A DNA stretch of 64,000 nt, taken from contig VNKQ01000009.1 in the NCBI GenBank assembly GCA_016508695.1, positions 1,426,001 to 1,490,000 on the forward strand, given 5' to 3'. Source of the DNA: Hyphodiscus hymeniophilus. Its lineage: Eukaryota > Ascomycota > Leotiomycetes > Helotiales > Hyphodiscaceae. The notes under the pieces are model-generated. The model saw nothing but the letters and a program-made list of their open reading frames with translations, did not search any database and was not told where the DNA came from. The position numbers and the translations under genes are program-made. This document shows positions 47,019 to 58,261 of the stretch, one piece after another; position 1 is the stretch's first letter; the number at the start of each line of letters is the position of its first letter.

Positions 47019-48320
47019 TTTATCCTGAGTACATGAAATATCAGCTCAAGGTTACATTCGTTTAGAGTCTTGCCTTTCGTTGTGTTTTGGGCTCAGCCTG
47101 AGAGAAGGGTGTCGTCTAGAGCAACATTTGCTAGAATGTTTATTTTACTGATGCCTTAGGCAGAACATCCTATGTAGCTGATATTAGGGCGGTATTATTG
47201 TGGAGGGATAGAACAGGTGTGCATTCGAGTGCGCGGTAGGTAGAATCACTAGTCGTACAGCTATAGGGGGAAAATGTATGTAGGAAAGAAGGTGTCGTTG
47301 TAGTGTATGGAGACGCAGCTCTGTCGGCCCGGAAAAACTATCCATCCGAAATATCACGGGCAGCCAGTTGTACCCCACCACACTATGCGCCACGATTTTC
47401 ATGTCTTCTCATCAATCAGAAGCTTTTAGGAGATATTCTTGGAGCAGAATACCCAAAATCATTAGAGGGGACAGAGGAGAGCATTCGGGATGAGAGCAAG
47501 GCGGACAGCTTCGCCTGAACTGCAGCACCCTCACAGATGGATGGTATATTCGTAAGATATCTGGGTGTTGCGAGTTCGGCGGAGCAGGGCCCGTTCTGGA
47601 GTTTGGTCCGAACGAGCAGGTTGAGGTAGTCATGGATTCGGAAGGAAGCGGGCCACAAACAACGAAGCCCCTTCGTGCCGGTTTGTCGATACAGCTCTTA
47701 CACGAGATGAAGTTCTCAGCCTAGTCAGCCCTCGGACAGTATTCATCACAACATATGAAATGATACTGAAACATTCCAATGACCAAAAGCTTCAAGGTAT
47801 ATTCGATGGGGCAAGGTCCTTAAGAGACTCGTGCAGTATATTGGACAGCCAGTAGAGAGTTCAGCCGAATATCTGCCATATTCTCTCTGCCCTGACGATG
47901 TACTTGACGCTGTCGGTGTCGGTGTCGATGTCACTGTCGATATCGTTGTCGATATCGCTGTCGATGTCGCTGTCGCTATGAAACCAGCTGTCGATGATTT
48001 CAAAGTCCCATATTATCATTTTCGAATTCCAATTCCAGATTCAGAGCTCTGAGGAAGAAAGCGACCATAGCTCTGTAGACACGTGCAGAAGCAGCGTCAA
48101 CGCGAAAGTTCACTGCGTGATTTACAAACCCAACATTTGCAGTATGCGTCTTAGCCATTTCCGTATCCACAACCGTTCGCCCAAACCGCGTGGGTAAACC
48201 CAGCTAAAGATCCTCATTGGACAGAGGGTAGGAAGCGCATGCAGGTAACTCACCCGACCAACCATTCGACAGCATCGTGAAGCCAAATACTTGAATTGTT
48301 ACATATTGAAAACCTACGAG
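47019..48320. other. 1.3-kb intergenic region
   Basis: Upstream of the HET gene and downstream of the next minus-strand gene. A plus-strand frame over 47831-48052 is produced by the microsatellite at 47911-47976. Nothing else is seen. Confidence 0.5.
47911..47976. repeat. Hexanucleotide microsatellite (GTCGAT/GTCGCT)n
   Basis: About eleven imperfect copies of a 6-bp unit: GTCGGT, GTCGAT, GTCACT, GTCGAT, ATCGTT and so on. Confidence 0.8.
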
Positions 48321-50136
48321 CTAGCTCGAAACGGTAGATATCCTTCTCTGCCACAAAACCTGCAGACGCCCCTCACAAGCCGAATCATACACGAAGAAGT
48401 CGAACATGGCCCTCTTGATATTCCGCCACGGCAGCCAACCGATGGCAGCGCACACGTCGTACAGCGAGGATATCCGAGCCGAGAACTCCTCCCGATCGAG
48501 CTCGTCTCCCAGAAGCAGGTACCGGAAGAAACCGACAATGCTCAGACCCCACTCGACGTTCTCGTTTATCGCGACTGTCTTGAATCTTGCGAGGAACGAA
48601 TCTGTTGGCACGCCGTTGTTCTGGAAATGCACCGATACCAAAGCAGCATAGATCAGGGCTAGGATCTCGAGGGACTGTTGGATATGTCGGCGGCGACTGC
48701 GTTCGCCTCTTTGTTCGGGGAGCAAAATCGATCGATACAAATCCGTGTCGATTCTTGTGATGAATTTTGAGCTCTCAGAGCGCTGGGCGATATCGCTATC
48801 TTCTCTTCGGAGGAGCGTGGTCAAGGTCAGGAGTCCCTTGAATGTGTCGGCAAGAGTTCGGTAGAGGTCATATCCTATTGGGAGACCTTGGAGGATATTC
48901 TCTGGTACTCCAAATGGACTAGAATATAGAAGCTCAGAGCCAGGTGTCCCGAAGACAAATCGACGTTGAGAGACAAGGTTACACGAACCCGAATAATCAA
49001 ACCTATTAGGACGGGTAAGTGGCGTTCATTTGTAAGCCGCGAGCAGATCAGACGTACCACGATATTACAGCGAAAAGTTGTGGATTACTTTTCTGGAATG
49101 GCTCTAGACCTCCCCGAAGATTCAGCATCGCCTCCAAGCCTCTCATGTGGGTATTGAACGCCTCAGGAGTTCCGAAAAGCAGCTGTTTCACTAGTCAATC
49201 GTTTGTGCTTCCCTGATTGTGGGGTAGGAACAAATGTACCTCGCTGCCCGTCAGTAACGCCACTGCTGCAATGCTCGCGTCGCTTGTGTCCGAGCCGTCC
49301 TGTAACAGCTTCTTGTTGACCATTCCCAGTGCAACGCCCTTGTGCATGATTGCCTCGGGTGAGTCTTCCTGCCCGTGCAGCGCTGCAATATCATATGCAG
49401 CTGTTCCGAGGACAACATGAAATGCCGAGGGATCGGAGAGAGAGACATGGAAGCTAAGCTCTTTGACGGGCTGGAAATCCGCCCGATTATCTTGTCTGAA
49501 GGACACCGGTGCAACACCTGAGAGAACTTCGCAGACAATGCTCATTAGTCACAAACAGGAGGAACCACATCTTAGTTGGACTTACAATGGTCAAGAAGTG
49601 CATGCGTCGCGGAACCCAATTGCACCGGCAATATAGAGAAAGGGTCGGTCCGTCCTGAACCAAAGGTCGGCTGGAGGACTAGCTCTCTCTCCAGGGCAGC
49701 AGCTAGATCGCCGTCGGCGCCTTCTCCGATTGATTCATAGGGCTGAAATAGAGTTGCATCTGGCGGGGTAATGGGGCTCGTTCGGATAGATTCCAAATCC
49801 TCGCCAACGTCGTCCTGTGGTGGACTTGAGCTTGATTGACTCGAACTATCGCGGCGTTCTTTATCATCTTCCTCTTTCTCCCTTTTCGCCCGCGCAGCCT
49901 TCTCTCTCCTGAAGCCTCTCGTCACATGAGCTCGAGCTCGCTTTCTCGCACTGCCATCTCCATGCGGTATCCATTCGAAGCTCTGAGCCACCGTCACCGC
50001 GGCCGTTGCACTAGCCTCCGACTCTGACAAGAATTAGTGGTATGATCTCTTCATGTTCATGATGTTGCGTATTTCATTAAAGACCGCTCTGGGGAATTGG
50101 CTTACCTGGAGCACTGCTCTCTTCCATCGAGTACAT
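48321..50136 (-). CDS. Fungal-specific regulator, Fungal_trans_2-like, no zinc cluster
   Basis: Five exons (50136-50106, 50023-49586, 49526-49240, 49182-49058, 49002-48321; introns 55-82 bp) give 520 residues. Residues 1-100 hold FEWIPHGDGSARKRARAHVTRGFRREKAARAKREK, a basic segment typical of this family, with no Zn2Cys6 cluster. The body has family landmarks restored by splicing: LLFGTPEAFNTHMRGLEAML and NLRGGL, then the W-F-D junction (VISWFDYSGSCNLV) and RRFVFGTPGSELLYSSPFG. These belong to a large group of fungal proteins often called transcription-factor or 'tachykinin family' proteins; DNA binding is not shown. The 31-base first exon is inferred, because the second exon has no ATG and is preceded by a good TTGTCAG acceptor; ATG 50127 is an alternative start. 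It is divergent from the bZIP gene. Confidence 0.8.
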
Positions 50137-50941
50137 CCATCAAGAAAGCTTGACTTGGCATCTGGGGCATTATTTGCCCAAATAGGTTGCTAATGAACTG
50201 TTGTTGATGGCCATATCCCACCCTATCCACCCTACCACTTTGCCGCCGCTACCCCTTTCGCCCTAACTAGACGACCCTATCACACTGCTATGTGGAGCGG
50301 GGCTTGGCTTGAGGACATCTGAACGACTGGACCACCAGGACGCAGAGGCTGGCTTTGTCAGCGTGCATTGGCCCAGCGCTATGCCCAAAAAGGTCATCAA
50401 AGCGCAGTACCTTTGCGCTCCCCCTTTATCGTCGCATGGATCCCAGATGGACTATGCGAGGTTTGCAAAGTGCAGAAAGTCCTTTATAAATGCGTCACGT
50501 TGCTGCTAAGCTGCTTCCAGTCTCTCATCAAAGCATTCAAGTACAGTGATGACCTATGATGGTGTTTTAGCTCCTTACGAGTATCTTCGGCAGGTCGGAG
50601 GCTCGTGTTGCTATACAGCCGTAGTTCTCCAACACGGTATTAACACGGCATTAACATCCTTTGATAACCTAATCCGGTATTCGCTCGACCTTGTATCTAC
50701 TTCTCCCTTATACTGCTACCAGCCTTCAATCCATCAACTTCCCAATACTGCCTCTCATGGCAGATTGTTGTCAAGCGACGTTAAGATGTCCTTGGAAAGA
50801 CGATTCAATGTATTATAAAAACTCAAGCTCGCCCCTCGTGGCGCTGCATGTGAGGAGCAAGCAACGAAAGACAAATCTAAACCTCCAAGACACTGTATCA
50901 ATCCAGCATTAACTGACAAGATATTGAAAACGATTGCACCT
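50137..50941. promoter_or_regulatory. Divergent promoter between two putative transcription factors
   Basis: This 805-bp spacer must drive the Fungal_trans_2-like gene leftward and the bZIP gene rightward. The bZIP side from about 50640 to 50780 is rich in short pyrimidine and ACTTCCC-type runs. Particular factor sites are not assigned. Confidence 0.45.
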
Positions 50942-51766
50942 ATGGAATCCAAACGCTCGTCTCCTTCCATCCCCCCTGTACAAGATACTCCATCTACCGT
51001 GATGCCCCAATCACTGGCAACGATGAACCATCTAATGGACAGCATCGAGCCCATCATCCCAGTCCCCCTCCCGCAAGAAGACACCAACCTCTTCAACTAC
51101 GAATGGGACATCTTCGAGCAATCCCTCGATTGGGCGCACCAGGACTCTCTAGACTGGGTCTCCGAGTCCATCCTCTCCACCAGCCCATCCTCGCCCGCAG
51201 ACAGTTCCCCGTCACGAAACCCCGCCTCGTATTCACAATCACAATCACATTCACAGACACACTCACCGCATTCCAAATCACAATCACATGACGCCTCGAC
51301 ATCACCGACATCGAACCCCAAGCTCCCACTCCCCGCCCAGCCCGCTTCTAAGCAGTCCAAGCCCCACCGGCGTCAGCAGAGCCCCGAGTCTGTCGCGCGC
51401 CGTCGCAGCCAGAACCGCGAGGCGCAGCGGGCGTTCAGGACGCGGAGGCAGGAGCACGTCGGGCTGATGCAGGTCGAGCTGCAGACGATGGCGGGGAAGT
51501 ATGAGATGCTGAGGGAGAAGTACGAGAATCTGAGTAAGCTCTACATGGATCTCCTGAAGCAGAGGGACGGTGGTGCCGGACACGGGGGTCATGTCCCTGG
51601 GGGTGAGGGGCCCGAGGACCCGTTTTTGGCTAATTGGGGGCGAGAGATTGATGCGGGAGGGATTCGGAGTGCGGCGGATATGCTGGCTCAGGAGTTTGAT
51701 GCTGGCGAGTTGCTTTTTGGCAAGGATATGAGGTCGGTGGGTGTGAATGGCAGGGGCGAGGCTTGA
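50942..51766 (+). CDS. bZIP transcription factor, fungal AP-1 type basic region
   Basis: A single exon encodes 274 residues. The basic region at about 150-170 carries NREAQRAFR, the NxxAQxxFR signature of the Yap1/Pap1-like fungal bZIP class, followed by a short zipper with heptad positions in VGLMQVELQTMAGKYEMLREKY and LSKLYMDLL. The N-terminal half is disordered with a Ser/Gln/His repeat-like tract (SQSQSHSQTHS). There are no cysteine-rich domains like those of Yap1 (n-CRD/c-CRD), so redox sensing of that type is not expected. The C-terminus has ADMLAQEFDAGELLFGKDM, a conserved-looking acidic/hydrophobic patch. The first ATG in frame is at 50942; the frame's earlier TTG is not a start. Function beyond sequence-specific DNA binding is unknown. 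Confidence 0.88.
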   Translation: MESKRSSPSIPPVQDTPSTVMPQSLATMNHLMDSIEPIIPVPLPQEDTNLFNYEWDIFEQSLDWAHQDSLDWVSESILSTSPSSPADSSPSRNPASYSQSQSHSQTHSPHSKSQSHDASTSPTSNPKLPLPAQPASKQSKPHRRQQSPESVARRRSQNREAQRAFRTRRQEHVGLMQVELQTMAGKYEMLREKYENLSKLYMDLLKQRDGGAGHGGHVPGGEGPEDPFLANWGREIDAGGIRSAADMLAQEFDAGELLFGKDMRSVGVNGRGEA

Positions 51767-52206
51767 GCTATGTGATGGAAACCGAAATGGCGCTCTGGAT
51801 AGAGTGGAGAAAGTGACATCCTTCGGCGTTTAGATAGGTAAGAGAAAGATGTTCTTGCTGCTACAAAGCATTTGCTATGGATGGTATGCGTGAGGTCTAG
51901 GATATCGTGTAATGATGTACCCAAATTAATCGTCCACTTGGTCCTTTCATGGAATGGTCTAGCGTGAGTCGAATTGAAAGGCAGAAAAGACTTGGTGAGA
52001 AAAGTGGTTAATTGGACAAGGGCTTGAGACGAGTTGGTTTTCTTATTCAAAGCTGCCTAACTTCTGCGTCAGTTCGGCGGCTCAATCAGATCTTTCAAGA
52101 TAGCTTTTGTGTCGTGAACGCCTTAGCTTGGAGCCATCACACCCGGATGCCCAGCTGTCCATGTTGTCCCAATGCTGCTTTTATGATACATATCCAACTG
52201 ACCCGT
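51767..52206. other. Convergent spacer between bZIP and NUP192
   Basis: Holds the 3' regions of both genes; nothing else is recognised. Confidence 0.55.
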
Positions 52207-55200
52207 CTATGTAAATGCCTTCAATCGAGATCGCTTAGGGTTGCTTTCCTCCTCGGACTGCATGATGTTAGTCACATATCCTTGATAGACGCTTTAGACT
52301 TGCTGTTTCTCGCCCTGAGGAACCAAATAGAATGAGAACATACCTCCAAAAACCTAGTCACTGTCATGAGTAACATGTATGCCTCGGCCAGCTCGTCCAC
52401 GTTAGACGTATTGCTATTTTCTCCGACAAGACCGGCTGACTTCTTTAGTACTTCCACGATTGATAGTCGATTTTCCTTCAAGAAATTTCGACCTTGTTCG
52501 AGCGTGTGTTCATTTTGTGATCCACGGCTTAAGACTGATGCACAAATGACTCTCATAATCGAGGACAGCAAGTCCCAGTGCTTTTTGACTGCGTCAAGAT
52601 CGTCGATCTCTGGATCGTACATTGATTCAGCGACTGAAGAACAGAAGAGTTGGGTGGGGAGGGGGTTGACTTACCAACACCTAAATCAGTATCCGTTGCG
52701 AACAGCCCTGAAATCTGTATGGCATTGAACAGCCCGGCATTGAGTACTGCTGTAGCACCATAACGAGTCTGCGAAATGTTACGAAGCAGCAGGAGCCTCG
52801 TGTGACAGTATGACAACTGCAGAGGAACATCTGTCGAGAGTCAGATCACAACCCCGTAATGACACCTTTACAGGTCGCTCACCTTGTCGTGCTGTTTCGC
52901 GAAGATCTGTGGGCATGTTTTTGATTGAATCAACAAGGATGGCAATAAAGTTTAGCCGCGCAAGAGCGTCGACGGCATCGTTGACGTTCTCACGCTTCGC
53001 CATTTCAACCAGTGCACTTAAAAGGAGGAGTGCAGATATTCTGCACAGCGGTTCACCAGCATAGGCATCGTCACAGACAATATCGACAAATCGGTCACCG
53101 GCTGCTCGAATGGTCTGCATACTGGGCCGCTGATGAACTCCTGCAATACCAGTGATATCTGACATGCCTGTCAAAAATCGATATGAGATGCTGTAAAAGC
53201 ACTCCTTGAGTGCCGGGTTTGCGCCAACAGAAGTTATGGCTTGAAGTGAGACCTGGAAAAGGACATGTAGTCTTTCGCTAACCAAATCGCCCATATCGCC
53301 CTGCTTGAAGGAGTCCGAATCGAAATCAAGGGTGAAAATAAGGCATTTCGCAAGCTTGGCAAGCTCCGTCGCCTCCTCAACGTTCGAAAGGTTGTTCTCC
53401 AACCATGGCAGAATAGTCTGCAGTGTTCTCAGGACAAAGGCAGTCTTGTCTGGACCATCAAAATCACCTGTTTGAATCATCAAAACCAGGACTTGAGTCC
53501 ACGATTGGAGCAGTCTTAGCCTTGATTCCCAGATGAGTTTAACCTGGTTATCTACGCTGTGGAACTCAATCAGATCCATGATTTGTTTGTTGACATCTGC
53601 TTCTTCTTGAGCAGTTGGAGGAAGAGGCCTTGATCTGAAAAATTCGGATCGTCGCAAGAGAAGCAGGTCTTTGACCTTGCCCAAATTGTATATAGGCACA
53701 GATTCATCGGAAACATCTTGGCAAACGTCGAGATCAATGTCGTTGAATGCAGGAATGAAGACTTGGGGCTTCTCGGGGCTGCCATATTCAATGTCCATGA
53801 AGTCAAATAAGTCAAAAATCGAGGCATGGTCAAATGATCCATCATCTGCGGTCGTTGTACCAAGTAAAGCAGCGAAAAGGCGTTGCTTCAAAGAAGGCAT
53901 GCGTATGCTTGATACTTGTCGTAATTCTGCAGATACATACTGCAGTGTAATTGAACGTTGGGTCAAAAATTCGCACAGACATGAAGCCGCGTCAGATGGC
54001 AGAAATTGGGCATCGACTAGTTCCAGACCTATCGAAACACTCGAGTCAGCATTGCTCATACCGTTCCACTCAACGAAACGCTCTTATGTCGCCATTTTAA
54101 GGGGCTTCTTCAGAATGAAAGACTAGCGAGGAAGTTCAAAACATGTATTGAGAAATTGAAGCCATACCATCGAACCGTGTGTCTGCCATTATGAGTTGCT
54201 GCTTTGCGAACAGCAGGAATATTGCTTGATTCGTCCGCATTTCATTCATAACAATCTTCGAAGATAATGGTGATTGCCAAAGAAGTTTGAGTATCTGCAA
54301 GCATTTGAGCTTGAAAGAGACTAGCCAGGAAGAAGCAGCATTGTCTTCTCCTTCGTACCCCTCAAGCGCCAGCCCCAGGATAGTATGAAACAAAGAGATC
54401 CCTTGGTTGAAATGGCTCGCGGGACCAATGTCCAAGGTAGCCTTGCCGCACTGAAACCCGAGGATAAGATGGGCGATGCTAGGCTGATCAAGCGAAGATT
54501 GGATACAAGCGATAAGAAAGTCTAGTATGTGTATCTTAATGACATGTTCCGGAGACTCTGGCCCCTGATTGATATCGATGCTCGACTCCATCACATGGAG
54601 CAGCGTCATGGAGATTGTCCCTGCATCATTTTGAAGAGCAGCAATGGCTTTGTTGGCTGCGGCACCTCGCCCTAATGTACTGGGACCTGACACTAACTTG
54701 GGAGAGGCGGATATCTTCTCGAGAAGCCTCAATGATGCAACAACTAGTTCCGGATGCCCTGATCCACAGTACAGGCCGAGATCTGGGATGATAGAAAGAT
54801 GATTGAGTATACCATCTTCAAAGGTAGAAAACGATGCATTAGACACAGGAGCGCGTCTGCTAGTGGACTGCTGTTTGATGAGAGGTCGTATGATGTCCAA
54901 ATATGTCGGCTGCAAATCCATTATCAACGAGACCGTGTCAACGCCTTTCAGAAGGCAGATAATAAGTGGCGAATCCGGATTGGATCTAGCTACCTCTGCG
55001 TCGTTTTGTTGAATAGAAGCGAACAAGGAACCCATGACCTTCTCACTATACATCCATTCCATCACTCTCGAGAAAGGATGGAGCATGACATAGGTTTGTA
55101 GGTTGGACGTTTCGATTGCTGCATCAACCACAACATTTGACCGATTGGCAAACACGACAAGATCCTCGTTGAAGCTTTCTAGGCATACCGTGATGAACTG

Positions 55201-57699
55201 CAAACAAGATAGCCTCAAGAGTCTCGCTTGTATGACATCGTTTAGCTCTGTTGTTTGAGAACCAAATATTTGTCCAACAACGAAGTCAACATAGGGTTCG
55301 ATACCTGGCATACGGCTACTAGCCCCGAGGTTTTCTGGAAATGGTAGCCCATCGCGGAGACCAGATTCCTCATCATAAGGCAAGACCAAAGCATGGAGGA
55401 ATTGTACGAATGAATTGGGTTCCTCAAAGCCGGTGCCGAGGTCTCTCAGAATGCGAGCAGCGGAGGAAACGAAGTCTGTGGACGCTGGTTTTGGCATTGT
55501 AGAGCCCGGGGAAAAGCCTCCCGACACCCAGACGTCTAGAGCGGTCCACAAGTATTCGCTAGTCTCTTTCGTCTTGTGACTAAGTAAAGATTTCAAAGTC
55601 GCAAACGCGCATGCTTTTAGTCGAGGCTGAATGGAACTGCTGGTAAGTTGGAAGAGGAGGTCTGTCAGATGGAATGAAGGATGCTGTGTGAGGAATTGTC
55701 GCGCAGGTTGGCTCTGTTCGCACAACTGGGTAATCAAACGTAAATAGCATTCCAGCATCAAGAAAGACTCAGGTTCCATCTCCACATGATCGATGCTTGG
55801 TTTACCTGGGCCATTTGTTTGAGATGCAGATGGACGGTCCCGAATCTTGGAGCAGAAAAAGTTAAGCTCTTTGAATATTTGGTTCCAGGTCAGAGAGTGC
55901 GTTCTTCTTGCTCTGCCCGAAGAGGGAGTAGCTTCATCCAGAAGGAATTCATGGGCAAAAGTCGCGCATTGCTGATCTTCCGACAGTGCCTTGAGCATTT
56001 CACAGAAAGAACTGACAAGAGGTGTTGATGCTCTTCTTGAAGCCCAGTGCAAGAATCCTAAGAGTGCACCATCTGGGGCATCCCAAAAAGCTTCTCGAGC
56101 TGCCGTTGGTCGGCCTTCGAAGGAAAATGATATTGTGACTATAAATCGTTCTAGGTCAAGCTCGTGATCGTGGGTATTGCTAAGTTGCCGCTGTTCATCT
56201 TCGTCAAGTCTTAATCTTCTCAAGACTTCGTGCATATGCTGGATAAATGCTTCAATGAAAGATTGCACTTGTTCCTCAAGGGCATCGTGGAAGAATTCGG
56301 CGAAACGGATCGAGTCCTGTGGCAAGAAAGGGGCTTTTCGCTGCAACCACTGACGAAGACCATGACGAGCGGGATCATGCCAATCTGCTGATTTGACATC
56401 TGCCGAAAGAGACAATATGAAGTCGAAAGCGCCATCTTTCAGAGCTTCAGAGAACTGCCGAGTCCGTTGCTTGTTTTCTAAGGATGAAATCAGTGACAAA
56501 TGAACGCAATCGAAAGACATAAACCGACCTTCTTCCTGCTGAGTCTGTAGAATTCCTTCAGGGCGGTGCTCACTGAGCCAGCCACTGAAATCCGCTAACC
56601 ACCATGCTCGAATCGCTGCATGAACATAGGTTAACGTCCACGGCCTCTGTTCGGATTGACTCAATATTCTGTCGTTCAAAGCCCTGGCATCGGAAAGCCG
56701 TCTTCCTGGGCTAAGGAAGTGAGAGATATAGCCAGTGAGAGTTGGAATGTAGTGAACTATTCATAAAGAATTAGCCTGTCATTGCAGAATGATAAGTAAA
56801 TTTTGCGAAATGTTCGCATAACGCTTGTCAACAGAATGCTTACGAAGTAAATGATCGTATTTGTCGGCCGTCCTCAACCTTTCAAGTACTAGCTCAAAGT
56901 CCGATGCACTGGAGTAGTCCATCTTCGTCAAATATAGGACAATGATGCTTAAAGTTTCATGCTGTCCCACTAGACTGACCCGCTGGTATTCGGTGGTTTC
57001 ATCGAGCTCTGGTTGCAGTTCTTTCCCTATGACACTCGCGCCACTCAATTTGTCCATCAATTTCTGAAGGCACGCCTTGATATCTAACATGCTGGCAAAG
57101 CATCGTGCAACGTATTTCGTTGAGATGTTCGAGGGATCTTGAGCTTGCACAACCTCCGCAACGACACCCCTGAATCCTTCAACGAGCCCTTGTTCGTCGG
57201 AGACTTCGATATCATCTGCAAATTGAAGTATGAGGCGTAGGCAATCTAATAAGACTATCCGTCGCTGATGGAATCGAAGTATCGAGCATATATTGAGGGA
57301 TCTGCCAGAGGTTTCGGAGTCGATCTGAGCTTCGAGGCAGATCCGTGCCGCATCCAATTCGTCGATATCTAAGTCGTCCGCTACTTGCAAAGCTGTCTGC
57401 TGGAATTGCTGATTGACAGAGTAGCTTTCCTCGAGCTCCAACTTGCCTGTAGATTCAGTTAGCAGTGAACAAACAAGGTTGACGATCAAGGGTACGAGAT
57501 GCGAACAAAGCGTACCTGTTTCTAGTTTCCGCCGGCTCTCGCCACTGCGCGGCTTCCTGTCCAGCAGACCTTGAAAATCCTTTATATGCGCTGTGAGCTG
57601 ATGTTCCAGTCTCTCAATATTCAGTAGACGCGATTCCGACAAGGCCAGGAGATCGGCATGCAGCTCGTGGAGGGTCTCTAGACTGGTTGGTTCTATCAT
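52207..57699 (-). CDS. NUP192: Nucleoporin Nup192 (Nup205 family)
   Basis: Large alpha-solenoid scaffold of the nuclear pore inner ring. Eight exons give 1655 residues: 57699-57516, 57446-56844, 56756-56529, 56477-54168, 54028-52883, 52830-52675, 52633-52344, 52257-52207. The start (LETLHELHADLLALSESRLLNIERL, split here as a typical family N-terminus), DLDIDELDAARICLEAQ, the junction HYIPTLTGYISHFLSPG and AAIRAWWLADFSGWLSEH, DWHDPARHGLRQWLQRK, and ATDTDLGV near the C-terminus match Nup192/Nup205. Two introns (69 and 51 bp) are multiples of three with no stop, so they could be misread as coding. The 139-bp intron at 54029-54167 is the least certain join. The 41-bp intron at 52634-52674 is the shortest in the window. 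It is divergent from TEL1. Confidence 0.92.
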
Positions 57700-57841
57700 G
57701 ATTGCTGAGGCGCTACCGGAGAGGCAGCAGAACGGAAATCAATCGAACATGCAGAACGATATAGGTGTGTCAGACATTCAAAGGATTTGGTGGTTGATTG
57801 AATTCATTGTTGCGCGCGTTAGAAAAAGTTTGGCGAGGCGG

Positions 57842-58105
57842 ATGTTGACGCGAAGTGGCAGCCTCGTCTTGACCCTTCGAGCTTCCATACAGCATCATCC
57901 TCCGCGACACCCCGTAAATCTCAACTGATGGACCCTAGGCCACAATCCCAAGCTACTGATTTCTTCACAGGTCGAGGCGCAATCGGATCTTGTAGAGCAC
58001 AAAAGGTGCTACAAAGCTCAACTCGCTCAAGCACGAGGCATACCGCAGCCTACCACACGTCTCATGGTCTGCAAATGGCCTAGGAAGATAATCATTGAGT
58101 TATAG
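57842..58105 (+). CDS. Candidate small two-exon protein in the NUP192-TEL1 spacer
   Basis: Speculative. ATG at 57842 opens a frame reading MLTRSGSLVLTLRASIQHH, which has the Arg/Ser/Leu pattern of a mitochondrial presequence. A 57-bp intron with donor GTAAAT at 57914, a CTACTGAT branch-like site and a strong TTCTTCACAG acceptor at 57970 joins it in phase to VEAQSDLVEHKRCYKAQLAQARGI and on to a TAG at 58103-58105, giving 68 residues. The intron would itself contain a stop, so splicing is needed. No family is recognised. The frame can be extended upstream to an ATG overlapping the NUP192 start, and a different 51-55-residue frame overlaps. It could equally be TEL1 leader sequence. Confidence 0.3.
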
Positions 58106-58261
58106 TGAATTGGCAAGTTGGTCTCGACCCGTGTGACTCTCCGAATGCCGTAGACGCACTCGAATCGTCGATACTCCATTCTGAGCGCCCCAGCAGCTCT
58201 TGAAAAACGGCTCAGCGATGCACGACAGCCTCTCCTCAAGCAAATCGCGGATATCCTCAAA

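Noticed and set aside
57928..58083. A 51-codon frame starting MDPRPQSQATDFFTGRGA, reminiscent of the Cdt1 PIP-degron that Cdt2 recognises
   Set aside because: It overlaps a better-formed intron and exon in another frame, the basic residue expected four positions after FF is off by one, and the remainder is low-complexity. A chance match is more likely, however tempting beside a CDT2 gene.
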